NCBI GenBank assembly: GCA_963814955.1
Contig: CAWFEX010000003.1
Location: 10,781-74,780, forward strand
Direction of reading: 5' to 3'
Length of the DNA: 64,000 nucleotides
Origin: DATCJA01 sp963814955
Lineage (GTDB): Bacteria > Acidobacteriota > Vicinamibacteria > Vicinamibacterales > UBA2999
The notes under the pieces: generated by a model
What the model was told of the DNA's origin: nothing
The model's database searches: none
Seen by the model: only the letters and a program-made list of their open reading frames with translations
In this document: in pieces, positions 1 through 10,549 of the stretch
How the letters are laid out: each line of letters opens with the position of its first letter
Position numbering within the stretch: the first letter of the stretch is position 1
Program-made: the position numbers and the translations under genes

Positions 1-2581
1 ACGTCGACATGCAGATGAACCCGTCGACCATTCAGGAGACGGTGACCGTCACGGCGGAGGCGCCCCTCATCGAGGTCACCACCTCGAGCCTGGGCGGCAA
101 CATCGACCCGGCGCAGGTTCAGGACTTGCCGGTGGCGGGACGCAACTGGATGGCGCTGGCCATGCTCGCGCCGGGCAGCCGCACGACGCCAGGCAACCAG
201 AACAACCCGCTGCCGGACCGCAACGGCGGCGAGGTGCGCGAGTTCCAGCTCCACATCGACGGGCAGCAGGTCACGCAGGACCTCGGCACCGGCGTGCAGC
301 CGCGCTACAGCCAGGACTCGATCGCCGAATTCCAGTTCATCTCGAACCGCTTCGACGCCACGATGGGGCGGTCGTCGGGAGTGCAGGTGAAGGCAATCAC
401 GCGGTCGGGCACGAACCAGTTCTCGGGCCTCTTTCGAGCCAACTTCCGGGACGACGCGTTCAATGCGAAGGATCCCGTGGTCGATGAAGTGCTGCCGATG
501 AACAATCAGCAGCTCAGCGGCGCGGTTGGCGGCCCGATCATCCTTGATCGGCTCCACTACTTCGGCAATTTCGAGTACGAGCGGGCGCCGAAGACCAGCA
601 TCTGGAATACGCAGTTTCCAGAGTTCAACATCACGTTGAGCGGCAAGGAAAACATCAAGATGGGCGGCGGCCGTCTCGACTACCAGCTCACGCCGAACTA
701 CCGCATCATGGGGAAATGGCACGAGGGGCGCCGTTACGACCCGTTTACAGCAGGCAACCGAAACCACCCGGCGGCCACCGGCTTCTCCGATGAAGCCAGC
801 CGCGAAGTGCTCGGCCAGCTCACCACAGTAGTCAGCAACAACGTCGTCAGCGAGCTGAAGGTCGGGTACTCCGAGTTCGGCTTCGATCAGGGCGGTCTCA
901 CCAACTGGTCGAGGCACTGGCAAGCGAGCAACGGCGTTACCGCCGGGTCGCCTCGCATCCGGTTCACCGGCTTCGACGTGACGCCGAACCAGAACTGGCC
1001 CCGCACCCGCGCACAGGACGTCTTCAGCGTCCGTGAGGATCTCGACGCTGTCCTTCGAGGCGGGCGGCCGGCACGACACGCGCTCGGGCGTCGAGTACCT
1101 GCACCGGGACGAGAACAGCTTCAACCGGCGCCTGTCCTCAGGCGAGATTGACGCACGCAGGGGTCCGGTTCCTGCCAATCTGCCGCAGCTCATGCCCGAT
1201 GTGTTCAACGTGGATACCTGGAACTTCGCAGCCCTGTCGCCGCTCGTGCGAACCTACCGGATCGGCGTCGGCGACTTTACGCTCGATTACGTGCAGCCGA
1301 AGTTCGGCGCATGGGTCCAGGACGACTGGCGGATCAGCGACAGGCTGACTCTGAACCTCGGACTCCGCTGGGACCTCAGCGTCAACGCGAGCGCCAACGA
1401 CATCGCGGTGCCGCCGTTCCTCGAGGCTGGACGTCCGAACGATACGAACAACTACCAGCCGCGCGTCGGTTTTGCGTACCAGATTACCGACCGCACGGTG
1501 GCGCGAGGCGGATCGGGCATCTACTTCTACGATCCGATCACGTCCGATACGCTGTGGACCGTCGGCAACAGTCTCGCCTCGATCATTCAGGTCACCAACG
1601 ACGGTCGCCCGAACTTTGCCGCCGACCCGTTCAACGGCAGGCCTCTGCCGACGTTCGAGCAGGCTCAGGTGCAGTTCTGCCATGTCAATCCGGCGGCGGG
1701 CTGTCTGCAAAGCTCTCTGACCGAGCTCGTTTCCCCGCTGGAATATTCCCGGCATCTCGGACGCACCTGGCAGAACTCGATCGGAATCGCCCACCAGATA
1801 GGTAGCGCGATGGCCTTCGAAGTCGACTACGTGTACAACCAGGGGCGCAACGAGAAGGACATCATCGACAACGTGAACCTGACCTACAACCCGGCAACCG
1901 GCGCGAACTATCCGTTCAGCGATGTCAGCCGCCGTGCATTCCCCGATTGGGGGATTATCTCGCTCCTGACGCGTCAGGGCGAATCGACCTACCACGGTCT
2001 GCAGACCAGCTTCACCAAGAGGCTGGCAAATCGGTGGCAGGCCTCGGCCACCTATACGCTGTCGGGTCTGTGGGAGGCGGAGTCGCCACCCTTCACTGGA
2101 GACCGGGCGACCAACCGCTTCATGCCGGTGCCGTTCCCGACCGCGCCGGATATGGGCGGCGAGAACACGCTCTCGGTCGCTGACCAGCGCCACCGCGCCG
2201 TGTTCAACGGCATTTGGGAGGTCGGCCGCGGCTTCCTGGTGAGCGGCCTCTTCTACCACGGCTCCGGCAATCGCGACGCCAGCTTCTACGGCGGCGACGA
2301 GCGCCAGACGGGCGCCGACTTCAGCCAGCGCCTGCGTCCGGACGGCACGATCGTGCCGCGTAACAGCTTCATCCAGCCGTCAGAGAACCGCGTCGATCTG
2401 CGTATCCAGCAGCGGATTCCACTTGGGCGGCAGGGCGGCGATCGATTTGATCGCTGAAACGTTCAACCTCTTCAACGCGAACAACTTCACATTGATCACC
2501 GAAGAAGGGGCCTCCGACTTCGAAGATCCGGAAACGGGCCAGTACCGGACGATGCAGTTCGGGTTCCGGGTGACGTTCTAA
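1..2581 (+). CDS. TonB-dependent receptor, Oar-like (5' partial, frameshifted)
   Basis: Outer-membrane receptor of the Oar/carboxypeptidase-regulatory class, which imports or binds unknown ligands. The 5' end lies outside the window: reading is open from base 3 and begins in the segment just before the plug (QETVTVTAEAPLIEV). The plug carries the family hallmarks AEFQFISNRFDATMGRSSG and a following SGTNQFSG. The barrel contains AWVQDDWRISDRLTLNLGLRWD, and the protein ends in a terminal Phe strand (FGFRVTF, stop at 2579-2581), as expected for a BamA-recognised barrel. The frame changes twice, near 1040-1060 and near 2430-2455, without loss of similarity, so I read it as one gene with indels. 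It is closely paralogous to the next receptor. Confidence 0.85.
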
Positions 2582-2898
2582 CAGGTGGAAAAGTAAGAAG
2601 TGGAAGAAGTGACAAAGTAAGCTGAAGTAGGCGTTCGACTTACTTTCCAGGCGCCGGTCGCGGCAGTCGGTGTCCGCATCCGGCCCGGTTTATGGATTTG
2701 TTCAGGCCGTCGTCCGCTTATTCAAGGAATTCCAGCAAAAAACGCGATAAAGGACGGTAAGCTAGCTCTTTGCCGCGGGTTACCCCGGTCGGTGCGCGCC
2801 ATACTCCGCCATCCTGCTGGGACTCCCTTCCGAGACACCTCTTTCGTTTCGAGCAGTCTCGGGACGGGTCTGTTCGACCGTAAACCTGAGGAGGATGT
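2582..2898. other. Intergenic region upstream of second receptor
   Basis: No convincing gene. Bases 2584-2652 hold a purine-rich stretch of AAGT/GAAG words answered by a pyrimidine-rich GACTTACTTTCCAGGC, an imperfect hairpin like those after other genes in this window. A strong Shine-Dalgarno (GAGGAGG, about 2888-2894) sits directly before the receptor start at 2899. Confidence 0.5.
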
Positions 2899-5773
2899 AT
2901 GTCAGCCGATGTCCTGAAGCGGGTGCTGCTCATGTGTCTGCTTCTGCTGCTACCTGTCGCCGGGTATGCGCAGGAAGCGGTGCTGACGGGCACGGTTACC
3001 GATTCGACGGGCGGCGTGCTGCCGGGCGTCACGGTGACCGCCGTGCACGAAGCGACCGGCAACACGTTCGTCGGGGTCACCGATAGCAGCGGGATTTTCC
3101 GTATTCCGGCGCGCATCGGCGGCTTACCGCCTGACCGCGGAGCTCTCGGGTTTCAACACCGTCTCGCGCCGGGCATCACCCTGCTCGTCGGTCAGACGGC
3201 CACTGTGGACATCCAGATGGCCGTGTCCACGCTGCAGGAAACAGTCACGGTGACCGGTGAGGCTCCGCTGATCGACGTTTCCACGTCTGTGATTGGCGGC
3301 AACATCGATCAGCTCCAGATGCAGGAGCTGCCCGACCAGGGGCGCGACTGGACTGCGCTGGCGCTGCTGGCGCCGGGAAACCGGACGACCGCGATGGGCG
3401 GCACGCCCGTTCAGGACCGCGCCGACGTGCGCGAGTATCACCTGAATCTGGACGGCCAGCAGGTGACGCAGACCATGGGCATCGGCGGCCAGCCGCTCTA
3501 CAGCCGCGCCGCCATCGCCGAGTTCCAGTTCATCTCGAACCGGTTCGACGCTACGCAGGGCCGGTCGTCCGGCGTGCTGGTGAACGCGGTGAGCAAGTCG
3601 GGCACGAACACCCTGTCCGGCGTGTTCGGCGGAAGCGTTCCGCGATTCCGACTGGAACGCGGAGGACCCGTAATCAACCAGAAGATCCCGTTCGCGAACC
3701 AGAGTGTACAGCACCGCGCTGGGCGGCCCGATCATGCGTCGATCGGCTCCACTATTTCGCCAATTTCGAGTACGACCGCACTCCGCGGACGAGCATCTGG
3801 AACACGCCGTTCCCGGCCTTCAACATCACCCTGGACGGAAAGGAATCGAAGAAGATCGGCGGCGTCCGGATGGACTATCAGCTCTCGCCGAGCATGCGGC
3901 TGATGGGGAAGGGACACTACACGAAACACCTCATCCCGTTCGGAACCGGCAGCGCGACGAATCACCCGGCGAGCACGAACAGCGAGGACCGGACCTCGCA
4001 GGAGTACCTCGGGCAGTTCACGCACGTGATGAGCAGCCGCGCGTCAACGAGGTCAAAGTTGGTTTTGCCGAGTGGAACATCCTTCAGGGCAACCTGACCA
4101 CCTGGTCGAATCACTGGGCAAAAGACATCGGGGTGACCGAGGGGCATCCGCGCATTCAGATGGTAGGTCTGACGATCGCGGGCAACCAGAATGCTCCGCG
4201 TATTCGCGATCAGAACATGTATTCGTTCCGCGACGACTTTACGCTCAGCTACGAGGCGGGCGGACGACACGACCTGAAGGCTGGCGGCGAGTACCTCTTC
4301 ATGCACGAGTTCACGCGGAACTGCCGCAACTGCATGGGGCAGATCGACGCGCGCAACGGAACGATTCCCGCTGCGCTCATGCAGTCGATCTTCCCGGATC
4401 CGTTCAATGCCGATACCTGGAATCTGAACGCGCTGGCGCCTTATACGCGCCGGTGGACGCTCGGCATCTCCGACACCTTCCGCACGCCGTTCGACGTGCC
4501 GCGCACGGCAGCGTGGGTGCAGGATGACTGGAGGATCGCCGACAACCTGACGCTCAATCTCTGGCTTGCGTTACGACCTGATCGGAACGCGTGGGCCAAC
4601 GATGCAAACGTGCCGCCGATTCTGACTCCCGGCCGACCACAAGGATGTGAACAACATACAGCCGCGCCTTGGCTTCGCCTATCAGATCAACGATCGCACC
4701 GTCGTTCGGGGCGGGGCCGGTCGCTACTACGGCGACGTGCTCACCAATCTGCAGATGTGGACATATGGCAACGAGTCGATCGCCTCGGTCGAGGTGAACA
4801 ACGACGGGCGTCCGGATTTTCCGAGCAATCCATTCAACGGGGTAAAGCCGACGGCAACGCAGGCGTTCGCCAACTTCTGCGACATCAACAACCGCCCCGG
4901 CTGCCTCACGCGCGGATTGCAGGAGCTGCGCCGCCGCCGCCGTATGACAACATCCAGAACAGCTGGCAGACGTCTCTCGGCTTCCAGCATCAGATCGGTT
5001 CGGTAGCGGCCGTCGAGGTGGACTACGTCTACAACGGCAGCCGTAACGAGAAGATCATCATGGACAACGTCAATGTCGGGTACAACGCGGCAACCGGCGT
5101 GAACTTCCCGTATTCGGTCGCCGCCACGCGGCCGTACCCGACGATGGGGATCATTTCGGTGACGCCGTACACGGGCTGGTCGAACTACCACGGGCTCCAG
5201 TCCACATTGACGAAGCGACTCAGCAACAACTGGCAGGCGTCGGTGAACTACACGCTTGGCTGGTTGAAGAACGCGGAGTCCGAACCCGATGAGCGGCGCG
5301 AGCATCGTCGATTTCCCTGTCGCGGTCGACTTCGGCAACGAATACACCTGGGCGGAAACCGACCAGCGGCACCGCGTGGTGCTGAACGGCATCTTCCAGA
5401 CGGACATCGGCTTCCAGGTCAGCGGCGTGTACTTCTTGGCTCCGGCGAGCGCAGCGGTGTGAATAACGGCCAGGATCTCAGAAACCTGGGCGCCGGGCCG
5501 CAGCGATTCCGTGCGAACGGCACTATCATCCCGCGCAACGAGTTCGTGGGAGATCCGATTCATCGCGTCGACCTCCGTCTCCAGCAGCGGTTCAGACTGG
5601 GAGGGCGCATGTCGCTCGACGGGATGGTCGAGCTGTTCAATGCGTTCGATCGCGCGAACTTCGGATCGTAAAATGCTGGAGTGAGCAGCGCGGCGTTCCT
5701 GGATCCGGCGCAGAATTCAAACCTCGCGTATGCGCCGCGCACGCTGCAGCTCGGCTTCCGGTTCAACTTCTAA
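2899..5773 (+). pseudogene. TonB-dependent receptor, Oar-like, multiply frameshifted
   Basis: Complete receptor span. The start at 2899 (MSADVLKR) has a GAGGAGG ribosome site; an ATG four bases earlier is out of frame. A signal peptide ending near AGYAQ is followed by a carboxypeptidase-regulatory fold (VLTGTVTDSTGGVLPGVTV), a plug (AEFQFISNRFDATQGRSSG) and a barrel, with stop at 5771-5773 after LGFRFNF. At least eight changes of frame occur (for example near 3115, 3160, 3640, 3730, 4040, 4570, 4640, 4930, 5290 and 5450). Similarity to the first receptor resumes after each one, including pairs of shifts that cancel out. That favours sequence errors over decay, but as given the gene cannot be translated. 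A strong terminator follows. Confidence 0.75.
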
Positions 5774-5792
5774 ACACCGTCTGTACTCGCTG

Positions 5793-5828
5793 AAAAAGGC
5801 CGGGCGGTTTTTCGCCCGGCCTTTTTTT
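5793..5828 (+). terminator. Rho-independent terminator after the receptor pair
   Basis: A perfect 9-bp GC stem (GGCCGGGCG at 5798-5806, CGCCCGGCC at 5813-5821) closes a six-base loop and is followed by seven T residues. A run of five A residues precedes it, so it could also work weakly in reverse. It lies 20 bases after the receptor stop codon and separates it from the cupin gene. Confidence 0.93.
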
Positions 5829-5912
5829 CGCATTTGACGAGACCGGCGAAATCGCCTACCTTGCAGGTCTTTTGAGCCTTTGCACGTGCCGGTTTACTGA
5901 TGGGAGCTGACG

Positions 5913-6910
5913 ATGTGTACGAGCATTTTGGCCGCGGTCCTTACAACCGCCCTGTTCGGTCTCAACGGCACGGCCGCGCATGGCCAGCAAGGCGGCCAGG
6001 CGGGCCGGGGTCGAGGCGCAGCCGCGACGCAAACGCCGGTACCCAGGCGCCGACCGACAAGACCGTGTTCTGGTCGGCTGAGGACATCGAAGCGCGATGG
6101 AAGGAGAACGAGGCGCTCAAGCGCGCGAACTCGCGGCTGTTCGACGGCCCGACGGACCTCGCGACCAACTGGACGGCCAATATCCGGATCGTGCTCGACA
6201 ACGATCCGCCCCTGGTTCACGAGGGCACGTCGGATCTCTGGATTGTGACGAGGGGAACAGCAGTTGCCCGAACCGACGGAGAGATTGTCGAAAACGGGAC
6301 CATACGATCGATTCGGAACGGTATGCAGCGAAACGTCAAGGCTGGTGACATTCTGTATGTGCCGCCCGGCGTTCCTCACCACTTCACCGACCTCAAGGAA
6401 TTCAGGGCGTACTTGATCCGGTTCGACACCGTCGGACTTGCCCAGACGATACCGGCGGCACAGAAGCAGCCAGAGCCCGATTTGCCGAAAGACAAGACAG
6501 CGTTCTGGTCGAGCGCCGACGTCGAAGCGCGATGGAAGGAGAACGAGGCCCGTCAGCGCGCCAATTCCAGGCTGTACAATGGACCGACGAACATCAGCGG
6601 CAATGTCCGGATCGTCCTGGACAACGATCCTCCGCTGATCCACGAAGCAACCACCGATCTCTGGATCGTGACAGCCGGCACCGCCGTGTCACGGACCGAC
6701 GGCCAAGCCGTCAAGAATGTCGATGCCTTGTCGATCGTGAATGGCGTGCAGCGAAGGGTGAAAGCCGGCGACATTCTGTACGTGCCGCCAGGTGTGCCTC
6801 ACCACTTCACCGATATCAAGGGGTTCAGGGCGTATCTGATCCGGTTCGACACGCTCGGCCTCGTACGCGCGCAGGCGGCGACGCAGTCCGCCGGTACGGG
6901 TCGCGACTAG
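5913..6910 (+). CDS. Exported tandem double-cupin protein (frameshift near 6045)
   Basis: Two successive cupin modules of about 125 residues, each starting FWSxxDxEARWKENEAxxRANSRL and each ending with the metal-site motif PPGVPHHFTD and RAYLIRFDT. Similarity between the halves is very high, so this is an internal duplication. The start at 5913 is chosen because it opens a clear signal peptide (MCTSILAAVLTTALFGLN, cleavage near AHG-QQ) behind a GGGAGCTG ribosome site. That peptide is in a different frame from the cupins, so a one-base indel near 6035-6055 is implied. The alternative start at 5900 stays in the cupin frame but gives an Arg-rich N-terminus with no export signal. Cupins bind a metal and often sugars or small acids; the substrate is unknown. 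Confidence 0.8.
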
Positions 6911-7009
6911 CCCGGCGCGGCCGTTAGCGGGAGACGGTCAAGTCTCCAGGTTGCTGTTCGCCTCGGATATACTCCGCCTGCCGTCGTTGGCGAACAAGGC
7001 TGAAGAAAA

Positions 7010-7858
7010 GTGGCTCGCACGCGCATCCAATCGGCGGTCCTCGTTCTCCTGACGATCTTCGTCGTGCCGATCGCTTACGCGCAGTTCGGCCAGTCGAGGT
7101 TTGGCGTACTGCGCGGCGAACAAGGCGATCCAGCGGAGCTGCCTCCGGCTGAGTGGCCGGACCGCGACGTGACTGCCTGCCACATGCTGTACACGAGCGT
7201 GCGCCGCGAAGCGAACGGCGCCGGGTGGCGGACCGACTATCCATGGGGTCAGCGTCACCTGCTGATCCGGCTGTCCGAGATGACAAAGACGCGCGTCAGC
7301 TGGCTGTCGCCGAACGCTCCTCACGTGTGGCTGGTTCGGCTGACGGACGACGCGCTGTTCAATTGCTCCTATCTCGCCGCGTCGGATGTGGGCACGATCG
7401 GACTCTCGGCGGAGGAGGCGTCGCGCCTTCGGCTCTATCTCGAAAAGGGCGGCTTTCTCTGGGTAGACGACTTCTGGGGCGACGCCGCCTGGGCGCAGTG
7501 GACGCGCGAGTTCGCGAAGGCAATGCCGCCTGCCGAATACGCTATCGAGGACGTGCCGCTCACCGACCCGATCTTCCGCTCCATGTTCGAAGTGAAAGAG
7601 GTGCCGCAAGTCACGAGCATCCGGTTCTGGCGCGCCAGCGGTGGACGGACGACCTCGGAGCGAGGGGCAGAGTCCGCGGTGCCGCACTTCCGTGCGATTC
7701 GCGATAAACGCGGTCGGATCATCGCGGTGATGACGCACAACACGGATGTGTCCGATTCGTGGGAGCGCGAGGGCGACGACCCGCAGTTCTTCTACCAGTT
7801 TTCGCCCAATGGCTACGCGCTCGGCATCAACGTGCTCCTGTACGCCATGACGCATTGA
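7010..7858 (+). CDS. DUF4159 domain-containing exported protein
   Basis: A 282-residue protein with GTG start and N-terminal signal peptide (cleavage near AYA-QFG). The rest matches the DUF4159 family: TDYPWGQRHLLIRLSEMTKT, the glutamine-amidotransferase-like core segment GGFLWVDDFWG, and a C-terminal GYALGINVLLYAM. In acidobacteria such proteins are small, exported and of unknown function. The length is normal and the frame intact. It is 100 bases after the cupin gene on the same strand and could share its transcript. No enzymatic role should be assumed. Confidence 0.85.
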   Translation: MARTRIQSAVLVLLTIFVVPIAYAQFGQSRFGVLRGEQGDPAELPPAEWPDRDVTACHMLYTSVRREANGAGWRTDYPWGQRHLLIRLSEMTKTRVSWLSPNAPHVWLVRLTDDALFNCSYLAASDVGTIGLSAEEASRLRLYLEKGGFLWVDDFWGDAAWAQWTREFAKAMPPAEYAIEDVPLTDPIFRSMFEVKEVPQVTSIRFWRASGGRTTSERGAESAVPHFRAIRDKRGRIIAVMTHNTDVSDSWEREGDDPQFFYQFSPNGYALGINVLLYAMTH

Positions 7859-7942
7859 CGCCGAGGTGGAACGCGCCATCCCGTGTCCCGCTTCAATTTG
7901 TGCTTTGGAACGGTGATTCCTATCCGCTCGAGCGACTCGGCC

Positions 7943-9010
7943 TCACGACAGTGAGGTTCCCGCCGCTGCTTCCAGCAGCGACCAGCACTTGCTTCCGAGC
8001 TGCTCCTTCCATTTGCCGTAGAAACCCGCGAGCGCGCGCCGGAACGGCGCCTGATCGACGTCGTTGAAGACCAGTCCGCGCTTCGTCAGCTCCGCGCGGA
8101 GGCGTCCGTTGGCGGCTTCCTGATCCCGGCGCTGCAGCTGGACCGCACGGGCGACGTTGCGCTCGATGACCGCCTTGATCTCCGCGGGAAGCCGCTGCCA
8201 CGTGGCGAGGTGCGCCATCTGGTTGAAGCCCGACCACATGTGGTTGGTCATGCTGACGAACTTGACGACTTCGTACAGCTTGAAGGAATCAACGAGCGCG
8301 AGCGGATTCTCCTGCGCGTCCACCTTGCCCGATTTCAGCGCCGTGTAGATGTCGATGCTGTTGACGGTGACCGGCTCCGACCCCAGCGTCCGGAACAGAT
8401 CGTTGAACAGCTCGCCCGCGGGTACCCGCATCCGCATGCCTTTCAAATCGCCGGGCGCGTTCACGGCCCTGTTTGTGGCCGCGATCTGCCGCATGCCGTT
8501 GTCGAAAGCCCCGACGGGAAAACCGTGGATGCCCTTCGCGGTCATCTCTTCGCGAATGTAGGCGCCGAGCGCGCCGTCCATGGCCCTGTGCGCGTGTGGC
8601 GCCGATTGAAAGGCAAACGGCACCTGCTGGACGTCGGCGACGGGAACCACGGCGCTGAGCAGGCCGCCCATGAGCGTGAAGAACTGGATCTCGCCCGCAA
8701 CGAGCAGCTTGAGCGCCGCCGGATCGCTTCCCTGAACATTGTTGTTGAGCGGAAAAACCTGGGCGTCCACCTGGCCGCCCGTTTCCTTGCGGATGGCGGT
8801 CCACATTTCAGTCAGGCGCGCATGGAGGGAACTGTCGGCGGTCTGATTGTGGTACTGCGTAAGAGTGAACTGCGGCCGTTGCGCGGACGAGCGCCGGACA
8901 AACGGTACGTGGGCCGGGTTCCGCGGCGCGCTCAAGCCATGAGCCGCGGACCCGGCGGTGGCGATGGTGAGCGTCGCAAGAAACGAACGTCGAGTGTACC
9001 GTTGGGCCAT
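7943..9010 (-). CDS. TRAP-type transporter substrate-binding protein, DctP family
   Basis: A 355-residue periplasmic solute-binding protein. The start at 9010 is preferred because it gives a twin-arginine signal (MAQRYTRRSFLATL); the open frame upstream is Arg-rich noise. The family signature is clear: DLKGMRMRVPAGELFNDLFRTLG, VNSIDIYTALKSGKVDAQENP, and a helix-rich C-terminus ending in EQLGSKCWSLLE. DctP proteins usually bind carboxylates such as sugar acids or keto acids for import through DctQ/DctM. No membrane subunits are in this window, so it is an orphan here. A GC-rich palindromic repeat (8906-8957) lies inside the signal-peptide region and codes for part of it. Confidence 0.88.
   Translation of the reverse strand: MAQRYTRRSFLATLTIATAGSAAHGLSAPRNPAHVPFVRRSSAQRPQFTLTQYHNQTADSSLHARLTEMWTAIRKETGGQVDAQVFPLNNNVQGSDPAALKLLVAGEIQFFTLMGGLLSAVVPVADVQQVPFAFQSAPHAHRAMDGALGAYIREEMTAKGIHGFPVGAFDNGMRQIAATNRAVNAPGDLKGMRMRVPAGELFNDLFRTLGSEPVTVNSIDIYTALKSGKVDAQENPLALVDSFKLYEVVKFVSMTNHMWSGFNQMAHLATWQRLPAEIKAVIERNVARAVQLQRRDQEAANGRLRAELTKRGLVFNDVDQAPFRRALAGFYGKWKEQLGSKCWSLLEAAAGTSLS
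8906..8957. repeat. Palindromic repeat, GGGCCGGGTYCCGCGG type, inside dctP-like gene
   Basis: Arms GCCGGGTTCCGCGG and CCGCGGACCCGGC face each other across about 18 bases. The same element with the same flanking TACGTGGGCC recurs at 12204 and 45134. Here it lies within the coding sequence for the end of the signal peptide without breaking the frame. Confidence 0.7.
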
Positions 9011-9012
9011 TT

Positions 9013-9083
9013 GTCCTGTCGGCGGGTCCGCCGCTCGATGCATCTCAGCTCGCGGCGGGACCCGCCCCACATACCGCCCTACG
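9013..9083. repeat. Palindromic repeat, GGCGGGTCC type
   Basis: GGCGGGTCCGCCGC at the left is answered by GCGGCGGGACCCGCC on the right with CTCGATGCATCTCAGCTC between, followed by an outer CCGCCCTACG edge. It lies between the DctP start and the end of the NHL gene, overlapping the 3' end of the latter. Related to the copies at 12135, 42186 and 44400. Confidence 0.65.
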
Positions 9084-10377
9084 CTACTTGCTGCCAGGCT
9101 ACTCGCAGCGGCTTTCCAATCATGAACGCCGAATCGGCGCCTTTGCGCGGGCGGAACTTCTGTGCGCCGCCGGTGTCGACCGCGGCCGTGTAGACGTTGC
9201 CGTCGGTGTCGACGCTGAAGCCGTGGACGCCCCACATGCCGCCGGGGAACTCACCCCACGTGCCCCACGAGTACATGAAGTTGCCGTTGAGGTCGTACTT
9301 CAGCATCTTGCTGGTTCCGCGATCGGCGGCCCACAGGTAGCCGTCGGTGAAGATGTGGAACAGATGCACGTCGGACGGGTTGGGACCGAAGCTCCACTGA
9401 TCGAGGAACTTGCCGTTCTCGTCGAATACCTGCACGCGGTGGTTGCCGCGGTCGTTGACGAACACCCGCCGCGTCTTCGGATCGATGGCGATGCCGTGCA
9501 CGTTGTTGAAGTAGCCCGGCCGCGTATCGTTGTTGTTCTGGCCGCGCTGGCCCCACGAGGTGACGTACTTGCCGTCCTTGTCGAACTTGACGACGCGGGT
9601 GCCGTTGTAGCCGTCGGCGACGACGAAGCTTCCGTCGGGGAACCAGTCCATGAACGTGGGACGGTTGAAGTGCTTGTCGTCGTTGCCAGGCTCGCCGTAG
9701 GTGCCGATGGTCTGCACGATCTGCTTGCCGTCGTGCGTCATCTTGAAGATGGAGTGCTTGTGGTCGTCGAGAATCCAGACGTGCTTCTGCGCGTCGTACG
9801 GGCTGATGGCGACGAAGTGCGGCCGCTGCAGCATCTTGTCCCACTGCTTCCACGACTCGAGGAGATCGCCTTGTGCGTTGAAGATCATGATGGTATTGGC
9901 CCACTTGCCGTCGACATCCCACTGGTTGCCCGCCTTGAGCCACGCGTCGATGCCGGCTTCCGCAAGCGCGCCGGTACCGCCGTTGCCGGGCGGGCTCGCA
10001 ACCGTCGCATCGCGCCAGGGCAGTCGGCCGATCGGGAAGACGAGGCTCGGCGCGATCTTCTTGACCATCGGGCGCTCCATGGCCGGCAGCATGCCGCGCT
10101 GGAGCACGAACACGCGGTTCGGATTCTCGGCAAACACGCTCTGCCCCGCGCCGAATGTCCATCCCTCGTTGCCCGGCACCTTCGAAATGTCCTTCGGCCA
10201 GTCCGGTACCACTTCGTACGCGCCGAAGATGTCCTGTCCGCCCTTCTCGCCGGCCACGGCGGCAAAGCGCGGCGCCGCGGGGCGCTGCTGCGCCGTGACC
10301 CACTGATCGAAATCAAACAGCGTGGCGATGGCCATTCCGGCCACCAGCGCTGCCACTATCGAAATCCCTTTGCGCAT
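9079..10377 (-). CDS. Exported NHL-repeat beta-propeller protein (paralogue 1)
   Basis: A 432-residue protein. The start at 10377 (MRKGISIVAAL) follows a GGAGAGGA ribosome site; an earlier in-frame ATG at 10395 lacks one. An N-terminal hydrophobic segment acts as signal or anchor. The body carries repeated NHL blades such as HFNRPTFMDWFPDGSFVVADGYNGTRVVKFD and VHGIAIDPKTRRVFVNDRGNHRVQVFDENG, forming a six-bladed propeller as in peptidyl-alpha-hydroxyglycine lyase-like proteins. It is paralogous, almost domain for domain, to the gene at 12254-13561. Function unknown; NHL propellers usually bind protein or sugar ligands or metal. Confidence 0.85.
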   Translation of the reverse strand: MRKGISIVAALVAGMAIATLFDFDQWVTAQQRPAAPRFAAVAGEKGGQDIFGAYEVVPDWPKDISKVPGNEGWTFGAGQSVFAENPNRVFVLQRGMLPAMERPMVKKIAPSLVFPIGRLPWRDATVASPPGNGGTGALAEAGIDAWLKAGNQWDVDGKWANTIMIFNAQGDLLESWKQWDKMLQRPHFVAISPYDAQKHVWILDDHKHSIFKMTHDGKQIVQTIGTYGEPGNDDKHFNRPTFMDWFPDGSFVVADGYNGTRVVKFDKDGKYVTSWGQRGQNNNDTRPGYFNNVHGIAIDPKTRRVFVNDRGNHRVQVFDENGKFLDQWSFGPNPSDVHLFHIFTDGYLWAADRGTSKMLKYDLNGNFMYSWGTWGEFPGGMWGVHGFSVDTDGNVYTAAVDTGGAQKFRPRKGADSAFMIGKPLRVAWQQVA

Positions 10378-10440
10378 ATGTGTCCTCTCCATCACAAACC
10401 GCTACCAAGAAGCCGTCGTGATGCTAGCATGGGCGGCACG

Positions 10441-10541
10441 TACAAGGCGCAAGTCACAAGGCTCAAGTCACAAGTCACAATGCGTGATTGAGCCTTGTGA
10501 TCTTGTGACTTGTGACTTGTGACTTGTGACTTGAACAGGAG
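10441..10541. repeat. Hairpin built from AAGTCACA words
   Basis: Left arm of repeated CAAGTCACAAG units (10447-10479) pairs with a right arm of repeated TTGTGACTTG units (10497-10533) around a GCGTGATTGAGCC loop. Both arms are quasi-periodic with a period of about eight bases, giving many pairing registers. It lies between the divergent NHL gene and the MBL gene, so it sits in both 5' regions. Confidence 0.75.
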
Positions 10542-10549
10542 GATCCCGC

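Noticed and set aside
7020..7700. Alternative frames over the DUF4159 gene
   Set aside because: The frame from 7010 carries a signal peptide and full DUF4159 similarity. The others are shadows.
9088..10491. Long open frame (467 codons) antisense to the first NHL gene
   Set aside because: It is the GC-rich mirror of a gene with clear NHL motifs, has Val/Arg-biased composition and matches no family.
10441..10541. CRISPR-like repeated words
   Set aside because: The units are about eight bases, without uniform spacers, and the two halves are inverted rather than direct. No cas genes are present. No CRISPR array was seen anywhere in the window.
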